A DNA stretch of 64,000 nucleotides from SAR324 cluster bacterium (GTDB lineage: Bacteria > SAR324 > NAC60-12). Each line of letters opens with the position of its first letter. Position 1 is the first letter of the stretch. The DNA is taken from positions 1 through 64,000 of the forward strand of contig JADFZZ010000024.1 in assembly GCA_015232315.1 (NCBI GenBank), written 5' to 3'. The notes beneath the pieces were generated by a model, which did no database searches, had not been told where the DNA came from, and saw only the letters and a list, made by a program, of their open reading frames with translations. The position numbers and the translations under genes were made by a program. Shown here piece after piece: positions 44,662-53,100 of the stretch.

Positions 44662-44980
44662 TTAAAAAATGGAGGACTTGAAAGTCTGCGATGGAAAATG
44701 GTGATCCAGAGTACAAACTTGTGAAATTCGAAGAAATTTCATCAAAGCAAAGGAAGTACAATCGGTGAAACTAAAGTCCTGATCCTGGAATTGAATCATC
44801 CAGTCCCATGCCGCTTGTTCCAGATCAGGAGTGATATGAAAAAGATTACACAGTTTTTCTGACCAGAGGGCTTCCACAAAAGACTCAAACTGTCGAAGGA
44901 GGATGTGACGCACTCTAAAAAGTGTAATCAATTCATGGCACCTTTCAAAATCAGTCAAAAGTACGTTACAGTTTGCCTGT
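44662..44980 (-). pseudogene. N-terminally truncated PIN toxin
   Basis: The frame encodes about 100 residues of the C-terminal two-thirds of a PIN protein: LLTDFERCHELITLFRVR corresponds to the central helix with the conserved Glu, and DQDFSFTDCTSFALMKFL with TLDHHF holds the late Asp motifs. The first strand with its catalytic Asp is missing. The break falls at a repeat sequence (CCGACAGAGCGAGGTGAGCG, about 44985-45004). No antitoxin is present. Confidence 0.75.
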
Positions 44981-45044
44981 GTTATCCCGACAGAGCGAGG
45001 TGAGCGGCGAGGGATCTTAAAGTGTGCTCTCCTTCGTCGAGATG

Positions 45045-45266
45045 AACGCCTGCGGTTGCAGATCGGGGCATCCCAGACTGGCGCAATTCAAGGCGTAATG
45101 CACCCGGTTATCCTGCCAGAGGGGTCTGAGAATACGGTGTTCGATGTCATTCGGGTTGTTTAAAAAATATTGGTTCTTTGGAATTGGTCATGATAAGTAC
45201 CCGACCAAAAATATTTAATCATTTTTTCTGGTTCCCTACCTCTGGTGGGGAACCCTTCTTAGCCCA
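45045..45266. repeat. Rearranged copy of the DUF547 locus
   Basis: Bases 45045-45152 match 39517-39624 inside the DUF547 gene with one visible difference. Bases 45153-45266 match 40118-40231 upstream of that gene. The 493 bases between those two pieces are missing, and TTC is present at both break points, which suggests a microhomology-type deletion. Confidence 0.93.
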
Positions 45267-45386
45267 CCTCCGGTGGCTTGCCAACGAACTGTAGAATGGC
45301 ACCAGAGGTGCATTATGGAACGGTTCCCGACGAGACGTCAGGAACCAGATTAATGTTAAAAAAAACTATGATCGGGTACTTACCTC
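45190..45386. mobile_element. Inverted-repeat element next to the epimerase gene
   Basis: GATAAGTACCCGACC near 45190 is an imperfect inverted match to GATCGGGTACTTAC near 45372-45385. Further in, CTGGTTCCCT and AGGAACCAG pair as well. The left half is also present at about 40155-40231, where the right half is absent. There is no coding capacity. Confidence 0.6.
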
Positions 45387-45451
45387 TCCAAATCAATTAG
45401 AACTTTGAAAATAATAACACAAGAAACGTACACCTTTCAGAAAAGGGATTT

Positions 45452-46408
45452 ATGAATTATTACCTTGTTACCGGAGCCGCTGGCTTCATCGGCTTTCACA
45501 CGTGCCAACGACTTCTCAAACAGGGAAAAATGGTGCTTGGTGTGGACAACCTCAATGATTATTATGATGTTCAACTCAAACAGGACAGACTGAAACAACT
45601 CAAGGAAATGCCGGGATTTATTTTCTATCAGCAGGCCCTGGAAGATCTGGAGGGCTTGAGCCAGATTTTCAAAAAGCATCAAGTGGATGTGGTATGCAAT
45701 CTGGCGGCTCAGGCTGGTGTTCGCTATTCCCTGACCAATCCGTTTGCCTACCAGAAAAGCAATCTGGAAGGATTTCTGAACATCCTGGAACTTGCCAGAA
45801 ATCATGAAGTAAAAAACTTTGTGTATGCCTCATCGTCTTCGGTGTATGGCAAAAACAAAAAACTCCCCTTCAGCGTTGAAGATCGGGTGGATCATCCCAT
45901 TTCCCTGTATGCCGCCAGCAAAAAAGCCAACGAACTCATGGCACACAGTTACAGCCACCTGTTTCAGTTGCCCACCACCGGATTGAGATTTTTCACAGTA
46001 TATGGCCCCTGGGGAAGACCGGATATGGCGTTGTTCCTGTTCACCAAAGCCATTATGGAAGATCGCCCGATTGATGTGTTCAATCATGGAAAAATGAAAC
46101 GTGACTTCACCTATGTGGATGATATTGTGACAGGTGTTGTTCAATGTCTGGAACATCCCCAACCGTATGAAGTGCTGAATATTGGCAATCACCGGTCAGA
46201 GTCGCTGGAACACTTCATTGATATTCTTGAAAATTGTCTGGGTAAAAAGGCCCATCGAAATTATCTGCCGCTTCAACCTGGCGATGTGGAAGAAACCTAT
46301 GCGGATATCAGCAGAATTCAGGAATTGTATGGGTTTGAACCCACCACCCCCATTGAACAGGGCATCCCTCGTTTTGTGGAATGGTATCGGTCGTATTACA
46401 AAATCTGA
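45452..46408 (+). CDS. UDP-glucuronate 4-epimerase-like NAD-dependent epimerase
   Basis: The product has 318 residues. The extended SDR fold shows TGAAGFIGFHTCQRLL (NAD-binding), the DNLNDYYDVQLKQDRL stretch typical of UDP-glucuronate epimerases, SSSSVYG and the catalytic YAASKKANE. RFFTVYGPWGRPDMA supports the uronate epimerase group. It would make UDP-galacturonate for surface polysaccharide. No polysaccharide cluster is adjacent. An AAGGGA precedes the ATG. Confidence 0.92.
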   Translation: MNYYLVTGAAGFIGFHTCQRLLKQGKMVLGVDNLNDYYDVQLKQDRLKQLKEMPGFIFYQQALEDLEGLSQIFKKHQVDVVCNLAAQAGVRYSLTNPFAYQKSNLEGFLNILELARNHEVKNFVYASSSSVYGKNKKLPFSVEDRVDHPISLYAASKKANELMAHSYSHLFQLPTTGLRFFTVYGPWGRPDMALFLFTKAIMEDRPIDVFNHGKMKRDFTYVDDIVTGVVQCLEHPQPYEVLNIGNHRSESLEHFIDILENCLGKKAHRNYLPLQPGDVEETYADISRIQELYGFEPTTPIEQGIPRFVEWYRSYYKI

Positions 46409-46444
46409 TCACCCTGATCTGGAACATGCAGATTGATTCTATTG

Positions 46445-48157
46445 TCACAAGCCGTATTTGAGGCGTTTGCGGTAGAGTGTCATCACCGAAATACCCAGCA
46501 GAGCCGCGGCTTTGCCTTTCCGGTAATTGGCCTGTTCCAGTGCATGCATGATAGCTTCTTTTTCTGATTTAGGCGCGGTTTTTTCTGTTTGAAATGTCTG
46601 GGGTGGCGATATGGTTCTAAGCTTTTCAGGCATATGTGCCATTTGAATGATATCCCCCTTGCTCACCGCAAAGGCATATTCAATCACATGATACAATTCT
46701 CTGACATTTCCGGGCCATGAATACTGAATCAACACCTGGAGCACATCCGGTGCGATGCCTTTCACCGTTCGATGTTCCACCCGGTTCAGGCGTTCCAGGA
46801 ACTCTGTGACCAGCAGCGAGATATCTTCAGGACGTTCATGCAGGGTTGGAAGTTTGATCGAAATCACATCCAGCCGGTAAAACAGATCTTCACGGAATTC
46901 CTGATTTTCTACCAATTGTCGGAGATCCTTGTTGGTTGCCGCAATGATCCGGACATCCACCTTGATCGATCGGGTTCCACCAACACGCTCAAATTTCTGT
47001 TCCTGGAGGGCACGCAACAATTTGACCTGTAACTCCAGTGGAATATCCCCGATTTCATCCAGAAATAAAGTTCCGCCATTGGCCAGTTCAAAACGTCCGG
47101 GCTTGGCCTGGTCCGCACCTGTGAAGGAACCTTTTTCATGACCGAAAAATTCGCTTTCAAGCAAAGTTCCCGGAATTGCCGCACAATTGACCGCATGAAA
47201 CGGTCGGGACGCACGCCGACTGCGGTCATGGATTTCAAGCGCCACAAGCTCCTTGCCGGTTCCGCTGGCACCCTGAATGAGAACCGTGGCATTGCTGGGC
47301 GCGATATCCTGGATCAACTGAAACATGTCTTTCATTCTGGGAGAGCAACTCACCATCCGGCCGAAAGCAGTATGTCGGCCTTCATGAAGTCGTTGAAGAT
47401 CGGGGGTTTCCTGGAGAAATACCAACCAACGGATACTGCTGGAGGCCTGATCCAGCATTTCGATCGAAATCTGTGCGGAAAATGAGGGCTTTCGCGGCGT
47501 GATCACGGTGGTCTGTTCATCGCGCAGTCCTGATTTTTTGCGGAAACACTCAATCAATAATCCGGAGGGCCCGGCAATGGAAGTGCCGAGCATACTGGCC
47601 GCGGGTTTGTTCAGTGCTTCAGTTTCAGTGATTCCGAGCATGTTGCACGCTTTCAGGGAAATCATCTGGATCATGAAGTTGTCATCAAGACTGACGACGC
47701 CCTGATTCATACCATCCAGTGTACTTTTCAGCAGTTGATGTGCCTGCTTCCGGGCCGCCATTTCTTTTTTGAGCGCATGGGCGGACTGAATCTGAAAAAT
47801 TGTGTTTTTGACGAGTCCTCTGATTTCATAAATGCTGACAGGTTTTTTGAGAAATACCTGAACGCCGAGTTTATAACAGAGTTCCACATCTTCATCCGTA
47901 TTATGTCCGGTGAGGATGATCACCGCATGCGTGTGGTCCGGAACAGGTTTCAGATTTTTCAGAAACTCGACACCACCCATCACCGGCATTTTGAGATCAA
48001 GCAGAACAACTTGAGGAAGATGCTTATAAAATTGCTCCAACCCGTCTTTTCCATTTTCAGCAGTGATGATTTGATAGCCTTCCTGGAATAGATACTTTGA
48101 CAGCATTTTACGGATCATCAGTTCATCATCAATGATCAGCAACCTGTTCTGGGGCAT
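46445..48157 (-). CDS. Sigma-54-dependent response regulator (REC-PAS-like-AAA+-Fis)
   Basis: The product has 570 residues. The receiver domain has the phospho-acceptor in VVLLDLKMPVMGG. A PAS-like linker (about 140-260) precedes the AAA+ domain with GASGTGKE (Walker A), the sigma-54 contact loop GSFTGAD and a Walker B in GGTLFLDEIGD. The C-terminal Fis-type helix-turn-helix is RKGKAAALLGISVMTLYRK. It activates sigma-54 promoters on phosphorylation. No kinase gene is beside it, so the pair is an orphan here. Confidence 0.95.
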   Translation of the reverse strand: MPQNRLLIIDDELMIRKMLSKYLFQEGYQIITAENGKDGLEQFYKHLPQVVLLDLKMPVMGGVEFLKNLKPVPDHTHAVIILTGHNTDEDVELCYKLGVQVFLKKPVSIYEIRGLVKNTIFQIQSAHALKKEMAARKQAHQLLKSTLDGMNQGVVSLDDNFMIQMISLKACNMLGITETEALNKPAASMLGTSIAGPSGLLIECFRKKSGLRDEQTTVITPRKPSFSAQISIEMLDQASSSIRWLVFLQETPDLQRLHEGRHTAFGRMVSCSPRMKDMFQLIQDIAPSNATVLIQGASGTGKELVALEIHDRSRRASRPFHAVNCAAIPGTLLESEFFGHEKGSFTGADQAKPGRFELANGGTLFLDEIGDIPLELQVKLLRALQEQKFERVGGTRSIKVDVRIIAATNKDLRQLVENQEFREDLFYRLDVISIKLPTLHERPEDISLLVTEFLERLNRVEHRTVKGIAPDVLQVLIQYSWPGNVRELYHVIEYAFAVSKGDIIQMAHMPEKLRTISPPQTFQTEKTAPKSEKEAIMHALEQANYRKGKAAALLGISVMTLYRKRLKYGL

Positions 48158-48176
48158 AGGGGGAACTCCGAATTAC

Positions 48177-48521
48177 TTATTCCGTTTTCTGGTTATTTAT
48201 AAAAGCTTGAATAGCGTTTTGTAGGGTTGCCAAATCTTCATGAATCGTCTGCCAAACGACTTCAAGGACAATTCCAGCATAATCATGAACCATTCTATGA
48301 CGCATCGCTATGACTTTGTGCCAGGGAATACTTGAAATTTGATGTTTAAGTTCTTCATCGATTTTGTTTGATGCTTCTCCAATAATTGTGATTTGCCTGA
48401 TAACCGCGTCTTGTGTCTTATCGTCTGACTCAAACTCATGGTAATTTGAGCCTTTAACATATTTCTTGATTCTTTCTATCGAATCAAGAATGTCAAACAG
48501 GTAAATGAATTTGTCCTTCAT
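48177..48521 (-). CDS. HepT-like HEPN toxin (DUF86)
   Basis: The product has 114 residues. The HEPN RNase motif Rx4HxY is present as RHRMVHDY (Arg74, His79, Tyr81). In characterised HepT-MntA pairs the tyrosine is AMPylated by the MNT partner to silence the RNase. The helical bundle is otherwise typical. Its start overlaps the stop of the MNT gene by four bases. Confidence 0.92.
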   Translation of the reverse strand: MKDKFIYLFDILDSIERIKKYVKGSNYHEFESDDKTQDAVIRQITIIGEASNKIDEELKHQISSIPWHKVIAMRHRMVHDYAGIVLEVVWQTIHEDLATLQNAIQAFINNQKTE

Positions 48522-48826
48522 TGTGGATCTCTATCAGCGGTATAAATCGTTTGAAGATCTTTCATAATATAGGGTTTTATTCTTTCTTTGAGGTATTTAC
48601 GAAAAACCAGGTCAATCGGTTTTTGAAATATTTTCTGAAATTTTTCTTCAATATCCATAATGGTAAACAATGATTTGGGTTGCTGGAATTCAACTAATAA
48701 ATCGAGATCACTGTCTTCTGTGGATTCTCCTCTGACATACGAGCCAAATACGCCTAAATAATTAATATCATGGTCACGGCATATTTGTTCGATCTCTGAC
48801 ATATGATCAATGGTTATTTTATTCAT
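48518..48826 (-). CDS. MntA-like nucleotidyltransferase antitoxin
   Basis: From the ATG at 48826, preceded by GAGG, the product has 102 residues; a longer frame would run into an unrelated structured sequence. The GSx10DxD motif is GSYVRGESTEDSDLD (Gly28, Ser29, Asp40, Asp42), as needed for AMP transfer to the HEPN partner. The C-terminus is basic and charged. Confidence 0.9.
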   Translation of the reverse strand: MNKITIDHMSEIEQICRDHDINYLGVFGSYVRGESTEDSDLDLLVEFQQPKSLFTIMDIEEKFQKIFQKPIDLVFRKYLKERIKPYIMKDLQTIYTADRDPQ

Positions 48827-48842
48827 AAAGACCTCGATTGTT

Positions 48843-48961
48843 ATGTACGCCCAGCATGGGCGTGAATTAATGGGGTGAAAGTCCCCTGAAGAGTAGCCAC
48901 TGGCTACGTTTCTCATGGAAGAAATAGTGTGGCAAAGCTTCCCTCTAGCCGATTGGGCTAC
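48843..48961 (+). other. Run of four consecutive stem-loops, possibly a group II intron remnant
   Basis: The plus strand has CGCCCAGCATGGGCG, GGGGTGAAAGTCCCC, GTAGCCACTGGCTAC and TAGCCGATTGGGCTA, each able to form a hairpin, within about 115 bases. The first two resemble the 5' part of some bacterial group II introns. No reverse transcriptase or 3' intron domains are present. Confidence 0.35.
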
Positions 48962-48962
48962 C

Positions 48963-49379
48963 TCACGGATTCAGAAAATGTCTAATTTCTTCAGATAACA
49001 ATGAGGCAACAAAATTAAAAATCTCTTCTGCCTTTTTCAGTGCATCCTGGAGTTCTTCGGATGTCGGTTCAAGAAGGTCTCCTGGATAACGGAATTCTGT
49101 AGCATAAGGGGTCAATATCTCCGCTGTCTCTTGGTATTGTTGGAAACTTGGGTTAATCCTGATTGCCAATTGAACAAGCAGACGAATGTCATGTGTTTTG
49201 GGAAACTCTTGATCCTGTAAAACCAAAAAACCTTTTACCGCTTTCTCACCTGCTTGTTGGCAATGATAAATAGCCACATCCGCATAGCTTTCTGGGTCAT
49301 TGCTCAACTTTTTGGCGGCCAATAAATCATGTTGTGCTTTGATTAACCAATTTTTGACCAATTCCTCTTTGTCATCCAT
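48963..49379 (-). CDS. HEPN-domain protein without the RNase motif
   Basis: The product has 138 residues. The HEPN fold of the Pfam HEPN type is shown by WLIKAQHDLLAAKKL, IYHCQQAGEKAVKGFLVLQ and the FPKTHDIRLLV loop. I find no Rx4-6H motif, unlike the HepT at 48177-48521. It overlaps the MNT gene by eight bases. Whether it is a toxin or a substrate-binding HEPN partner is open. Confidence 0.88.
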   Translation of the reverse strand: MDDKEELVKNWLIKAQHDLLAAKKLSNDPESYADVAIYHCQQAGEKAVKGFLVLQDQEFPKTHDIRLLVQLAIRINPSFQQYQETAEILTPYATEFRYPGDLLEPTSEELQDALKKAEEIFNFVASLLSEEIRHFLNP

Positions 49380-49689
49380 AAAGACGTTTTCCTCGTGATA
49401 AAATCTGATGTTCCAGAGATACGGACACTTGTGAAAACTGTTCTATTTCCTTTCGTGTTTTCACTAATATATCTAAAGGATAGGGAATATCTCTTAAACA
49501 ACGATAGGCGATAGAGGCTCGTTTAGCTGGAGAAAAATCACTCTTTGGCACTATGACGAGCAAATCCAGATCACTATCCGAATGGGGATTTCCCCACACA
49601 TGAGATCCAAATAGAAAGATGTTTTCTGGTCTAAATTCCTGTACTAATCGACTGATAATTTCAGGGAGTAATTGCTCTACTGTGTTCAT
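49372..49689 (-). CDS. MNT-type nucleotidyltransferase
   Basis: The product has 105 residues. The motif GSHVWGNPHSDSDLD (Gly28, Ser29, Asp40, Asp42) is intact. The C-terminal part (RDIPYPLDILVKTRKEIEQF) is typical of minimal nucleotidyltransferases paired with HEPN. It precedes the HEPN gene in the operon, the same order as in the neighbouring pair. Confidence 0.9.
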   Translation of the reverse strand: MNTVEQLLPEIISRLVQEFRPENIFLFGSHVWGNPHSDSDLDLLVIVPKSDFSPAKRASIAYRCLRDIPYPLDILVKTRKEIEQFSQVSVSLEHQILSRGKRLYG

Positions 49690-49784
49690 GATGTATCTTT
49701 ATCCACTTTATGAGTGTTTTGCATATTAGCCCAACGATTGAGCTAAGCTACGGCAACCAAGGGACACTGAACGTTGCCAAGTTC

Positions 49785-49893
49785 GGCACCTTTCAGAAAG
49801 ACGGAATTTTAGTTTACAGTTTGACCTTCAATGTCATGCATACATGCCTGAGCGGGAACGACAGCCAAGTGTCAACTACTGTTGAAAGGTGCC
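49785..49893. repeat. Inverted repeat pair next to the RES gene
   Basis: GGCACCTTTCA (49785-49795) is an exact inverted match to TGAAAGGTGCC (49883-49893), with 87 bases between. The right arm abuts the stop codon of the RES toxin gene. The interval has no credible gene. Confidence 0.5.
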
Positions 49894-50361
49894 TCATCTT
49901 TTATAAAGTCTTGGATCAAATTCATATTCAAAAATATCAATGATCTTAACTTCTCTAAAATCAGGATGGGACGGATTAAGCAGAAAATTCCATCCACCTC
50001 CATCCGGAACAATGGCTGAAGGAACTTGTAGCAGGAATGTTTGAGCTTGCTTGACCCATTGTGTTCCTATTTGTGCCAATTCTAAAGGTGACGGATAGTC
50101 TCTCCAATTGCCAGGGAGTTGGGAATAATCCAGTTTATTCATTTTGTGATGATCTGGAAGTTCAAAAACGGTGACGGCCCTATGTTTGGGCACCAGATTC
50201 AGCGGAGTGTGAACCAATGTTTCCAAGGTGGCCAAGGCAATGGAATCAGAAGTGTATATAACGGGAATCCCCTTCAAATTCCATCTTCCTCCTGCTTTGC
50301 GGGCACCTTCTCCAGAAAGATCACCTGCATATTGTGACTTGGACAACCGATAGACACGCAT
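49894..50361 (-). CDS. RES-domain toxin
   Basis: The product has 155 residues. The RES fold that breaks down NAD+ in known toxins is shown by YRLSKSQYAGDLSGEGARKAG with GGRWN (the conserved Arg/Glu region), the ALATLETLVHTP stretch with a second conserved Glu, and a late NPSHPDF segment with a Ser/His region. Its start touches the stop of the Xre partner gene (TAATG overlap). Confidence 0.92.
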   Translation of the reverse strand: MRVYRLSKSQYAGDLSGEGARKAGGRWNLKGIPVIYTSDSIALATLETLVHTPLNLVPKHRAVTVFELPDHHKMNKLDYSQLPGNWRDYPSPLELAQIGTQWVKQAQTFLLQVPSAIVPDGGGWNFLLNPSHPDFREVKIIDIFEYEFDPRLYKR

Positions 50362-50780
50362 TACGCAAAAACCCCATACTCAATGCGTGTCAATTCATCC
50401 AGAACCATTTCAATTCCCGATATAGTATCTACAAGATCCATTGGGGGTACATTGCCTAAGGATATATTGACCTGTTTTAGCCACATTGAGGCATCCTCAG
50501 CATCTTCAAAGACTTCAAGACTCCTGGAATATACTTTGGCAATTTGAAGCAAATGATCAGATATCGCAGAAGAAAGTAATTTATCAGGAGAATAGCGTTG
50601 TAATGTTCGTTCTGAAACATGCAGGTATTGGATCAATTCCGAGATTGGAATATGCAGGCATTCCGCTAATGAATTAATAGATTTCTTTGGAATACCCATG
50701 CGAGCAATCTCTATCAAATCAAAGGGAGTTGGAACGGGGTGTTTCAGGTTTAGTGTCCGGGCAATAAATTCATAATTCAT
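50361..50780 (-). CDS. Xre/MbcA/ParS-type antitoxin (DUF2384)
   Basis: The product has 139 residues. The N-terminal helix-turn-helix (SINSLAECLHIPISELIQYL, VSERTLQRY) and the C-terminal toxin-binding DUF2384 region (SLEVFEDAEDASMWLKQVN, then NVPPMDLVDTISGIEMV) are complete. It neutralises RES and represses the operon in known pairs. Confidence 0.92.
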   Translation of the reverse strand: MNYEFIARTLNLKHPVPTPFDLIEIARMGIPKKSINSLAECLHIPISELIQYLHVSERTLQRYSPDKLLSSAISDHLLQIAKVYSRSLEVFEDAEDASMWLKQVNISLGNVPPMDLVDTISGIEMVLDELTRIEYGVFA

Positions 50781-50908
50781 ACGTTCTCATTTTGCAGGTT
50801 GAAGAATTTTTGCCAATTGTCTTATTTATAATGTCATCTGTTAATCATTGCTTTGATATTTTTCTGCATGAGGAGCTATTTCAAATTGAATAAAACTCGA
50901 AGATCCAT

Positions 50909-50932
50909 AGTAGGGGCGACCTGCCGATCGCC
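50909..50932. repeat. GTAGGGGCGAC palindromic repeat
   Basis: GTAGGGGCGACCTGCCGATC continues into GCCCTT and forms an imperfect hairpin (GGCGA with TCGCC). It lies between the Xre gene and the 3' end of the mutase gene. Such intergenic palindromes are frequent in many genomes. Confidence 0.5.
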
Positions 50933-50955
50933 CTTAAATGAAAGATCGCTCCTGA

Positions 50956-53100
50956 TTATTGCTGTTGATTCAGTTTCATGATCACGTCATGGGCCGCTTG
51001 TGGAATGGGGGTACCGGGACCAAAAATACAGGCGACTCCCTGTTCATATAAAAAGTCATAATCTTTGGGAGGAATGACCCCACCGGCCACAACCAGAATA
51101 TCATCCGCACCCTGTTCCTTGAGGCATTGAATCAATTGCGTCACCAACGTTTTATGGCCGGCCGCCTGACTGGAAACGCCGACAACATGCACATCATTTT
51201 CAATGGCTTGCCGGGCAACTTCCTCAGGCGTCTGGAACAAGGCACCGATGTCTACATCAAAGCCCAGATCCGCAAAAGCGGTTGAAATCACCTTGGCTCC
51301 CCGATCATGACCATCCTGACCGATTTTGGCGACAAGAATTCGGGGACGACGTCCGGCTTTTTCAGCAAAACGATTGATTTCCTCTCGTACCTTATCGAAG
51401 GAATCATTGCTCCCCTGTTCATATTGACTGCTGTAAACTCCGGAAATCGACCGGATCGGCGCGTTATAACGTCCGAAATGTTTTTCAAGCGCAGATGAAA
51501 TTTCTCCAACAGTCGCACGGAGGCGGGTGGCTTCAACGGCCAGAGCCATTAAATTGCCGTCACCGGATTCAGCACAACGGGACAAGGCCTGTAAACTGGC
51601 CTGCACACGGGCTTCGTCACGGGACGCACGAATCTGTTTCAACCGTGCGATTTGTGATTCACGAACTGCGGAATTGTCCACTTCCAGTGTTTCCAGCGGA
51701 TCTTCTTTTTCCAGTCGGTATTTGTTGACACCAACGATCACTTCTGAGCCTTGGTCAATGCGGGCTTGACGGCGGGCCGCTGATTCTTCAATCCTCATTT
51801 TGGGCACACCGGATTCCACGGCTTTGGTCATGCCACCCAGAGTTTCCACTTCCTTCATGACTTCCTGCGCGGCCTTGATCAGTGAATTTGTCAGACTTTC
51901 CATAAAATAAGAACCCGCGAACGGATCGATCACATGGCGGATTCCAGCTTCTTCCTGGATGATCAACTGAGTGTTTCTCGCCACTCTGGCCGAGGTATTC
52001 GAAGGCAAAGCCAAGGCTTCATCAAAGGCGTTGGTGTGCAGGGATTGAGTGCCGCCAAGGGTGGCCGCCATGGCTTCAATGGTGGTTCGGATGATGTTGT
52101 TGAACGGATCCTGTTCCGTGAGACTCCAGCCTGAGGTCTGGCAATGAGTTCTCAGTTTCATCGAAGTAGAATTTTTGGGATTGAACTGTTGGATCATGGT
52201 TGCCCAAATGTAGCGGGCGGCTCGCAGTTTGGCGATTTCCATGAAAAAATTCATGCCTATTCCAAAAAAGAAGGAAAGCCTGGGCGCGAAATCATCAATT
52301 CCCATGCCGGTAGCCAGCCCCAGTTTCACATATTCCAGACCATCCGCCAGCGTATACGCCAATTCCTGAACCGCTGTTCCACCCGCTTCCTGAATATGGT
52401 AGCCACTGATGCTGATTGAATTGAATTTCGGCATGTTTTCGCTGGTATATCTGAAAATATCCGCAATGATTTTCATGGAAGGTGTGGGTGGGTAAATGTA
52501 GGTATTACGAACCATGAATTCTTTGAGAATATCATTCTGGATGGTTCCAGTCAGTTTATCCAGTGTAACACCCTGTTCCTCGGCCGCGACAATATATCCT
52601 GCCAATACGGGAAGAACCGCGCCGTTCATGGTCATGGAAACCGAGATTTTGTCGAGAGGAATCTGATCAAACAGAATTTTCATGTCTTCTACAGAATCAA
52701 TGGCGACTCCTGCCTTGCCCACATCGCCTTCAACTCTTGGGTGATCTGAGTCATAACCACGGTGGGTGGCCAGGTCAAACGCCACGCTGATGCCCTGTTG
52801 CCCTGCCGCAAGATTTTTGCGGTAAAACGCATTGGATTCTTCAGCCGTTGAAAATCCGGCATATTGTCTGATGGTCCAGGGACGTCCGGCATACATGGTA
52901 GCTTGTGGACCTCGAATGAAGGGAAATAACCCCGGAAGAGTGTTTAGATTTTCCAGATTTTCCAGATCTTCAGCGGTGTATAATGGTTTTATTTCAATGT
53001 CTTCCGCGGTATGCCAGTGGATGGATGATACATCTTTGCCCTTGAGTTCTTTTTGGGCACTGGCGTTCCAATCAGCTATGGTGAATGAACTTTTAGACAT
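50956..53100 (-). CDS. Methylmalonyl-CoA mutase (large/single-subunit type)
   Basis: The product has 714 residues. The TIM barrel domain has [20 protein letters not shown] and the [12 protein letters not shown] segment that lines the substrate channel. The C-terminal B12 domain has the DxHxxG motif as DGHDRG near residue 596 and [10 protein letters not shown]. It interconverts methylmalonyl-CoA and succinyl-CoA. The single long form often acts as a homodimer or with a small subunit; no small-subunit, MeaB or epimerase gene is adjacent. A strong AGGAGG ribosome-binding site lies before the ATG at 53100. Confidence 0.96.
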   Translation of the reverse strand: MSKSSFTIADWNASAQKELKGKDVSSIHWHTAEDIEIKPLYTAEDLENLENLNTLPGLFPFIRGPQATMYAGRPWTIRQYAGFSTAEESNAFYRKNLAAGQQGISVAFDLATHRGYDSDHPRVEGDVGKAGVAIDSVEDMKILFDQIPLDKISVSMTMNGAVLPVLAGYIVAAEEQGVTLDKLTGTIQNDILKEFMVRNTYIYPPTPSMKIIADIFRYTSENMPKFNSISISGYHIQEAGGTAVQELAYTLADGLEYVKLGLATGMGIDDFAPRLSFFFGIGMNFFMEIAKLRAARYIWATMIQQFNPKNSTSMKLRTHCQTSGWSLTEQDPFNNIIRTTIEAMAATLGGTQSLHTNAFDEALALPSNTSARVARNTQLIIQEEAGIRHVIDPFAGSYFMESLTNSLIKAAQEVMKEVETLGGMTKAVESGVPKMRIEESAARRQARIDQGSEVIVGVNKYRLEKEDPLETLEVDNSAVRESQIARLKQIRASRDEARVQASLQALSRCAESGDGNLMALAVEATRLRATVGEISSALEKHFGRYNAPIRSISGVYSSQYEQGSNDSFDKVREEINRFAEKAGRRPRILVAKIGQDGHDRGAKVISTAFADLGFDVDIGALFQTPEEVARQAIENDVHVVGVSSQAAGHKTLVTQLIQCLKEQGADDILVVAGGVIPPKDYDFLYEQGVACIFGPGTPIPQAAHDVIMKLNQQQ

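Larger units (their letters stand above)
44959..45451. other. 493-base gene-free junction region
   Basis: No intact gene is present. From left to right it holds a REP-like sequence (about 44983-45044) that includes GCGAGGGATCTTAAAG, a copy of part of the DUF547 gene and its upstream region (45045-45266), an inverted-repeat element (45190-45386), and the leader of the epimerase gene. Confidence 0.8.

Noticed and set aside
49728-49790. Integron attC-like site (GCCCAACGATTGAGC)
   Set aside because: The left core is suggestive, but no matching right core (GTTGGGC) with proper spacing follows.
49710-49943. Short plus-strand frame of 77 codons near the HEPN-MNT/RES junction
   Set aside because: It overlaps the RES gene on the other strand, has no good start signal and covers the inverted repeat, so it is probably not a gene.
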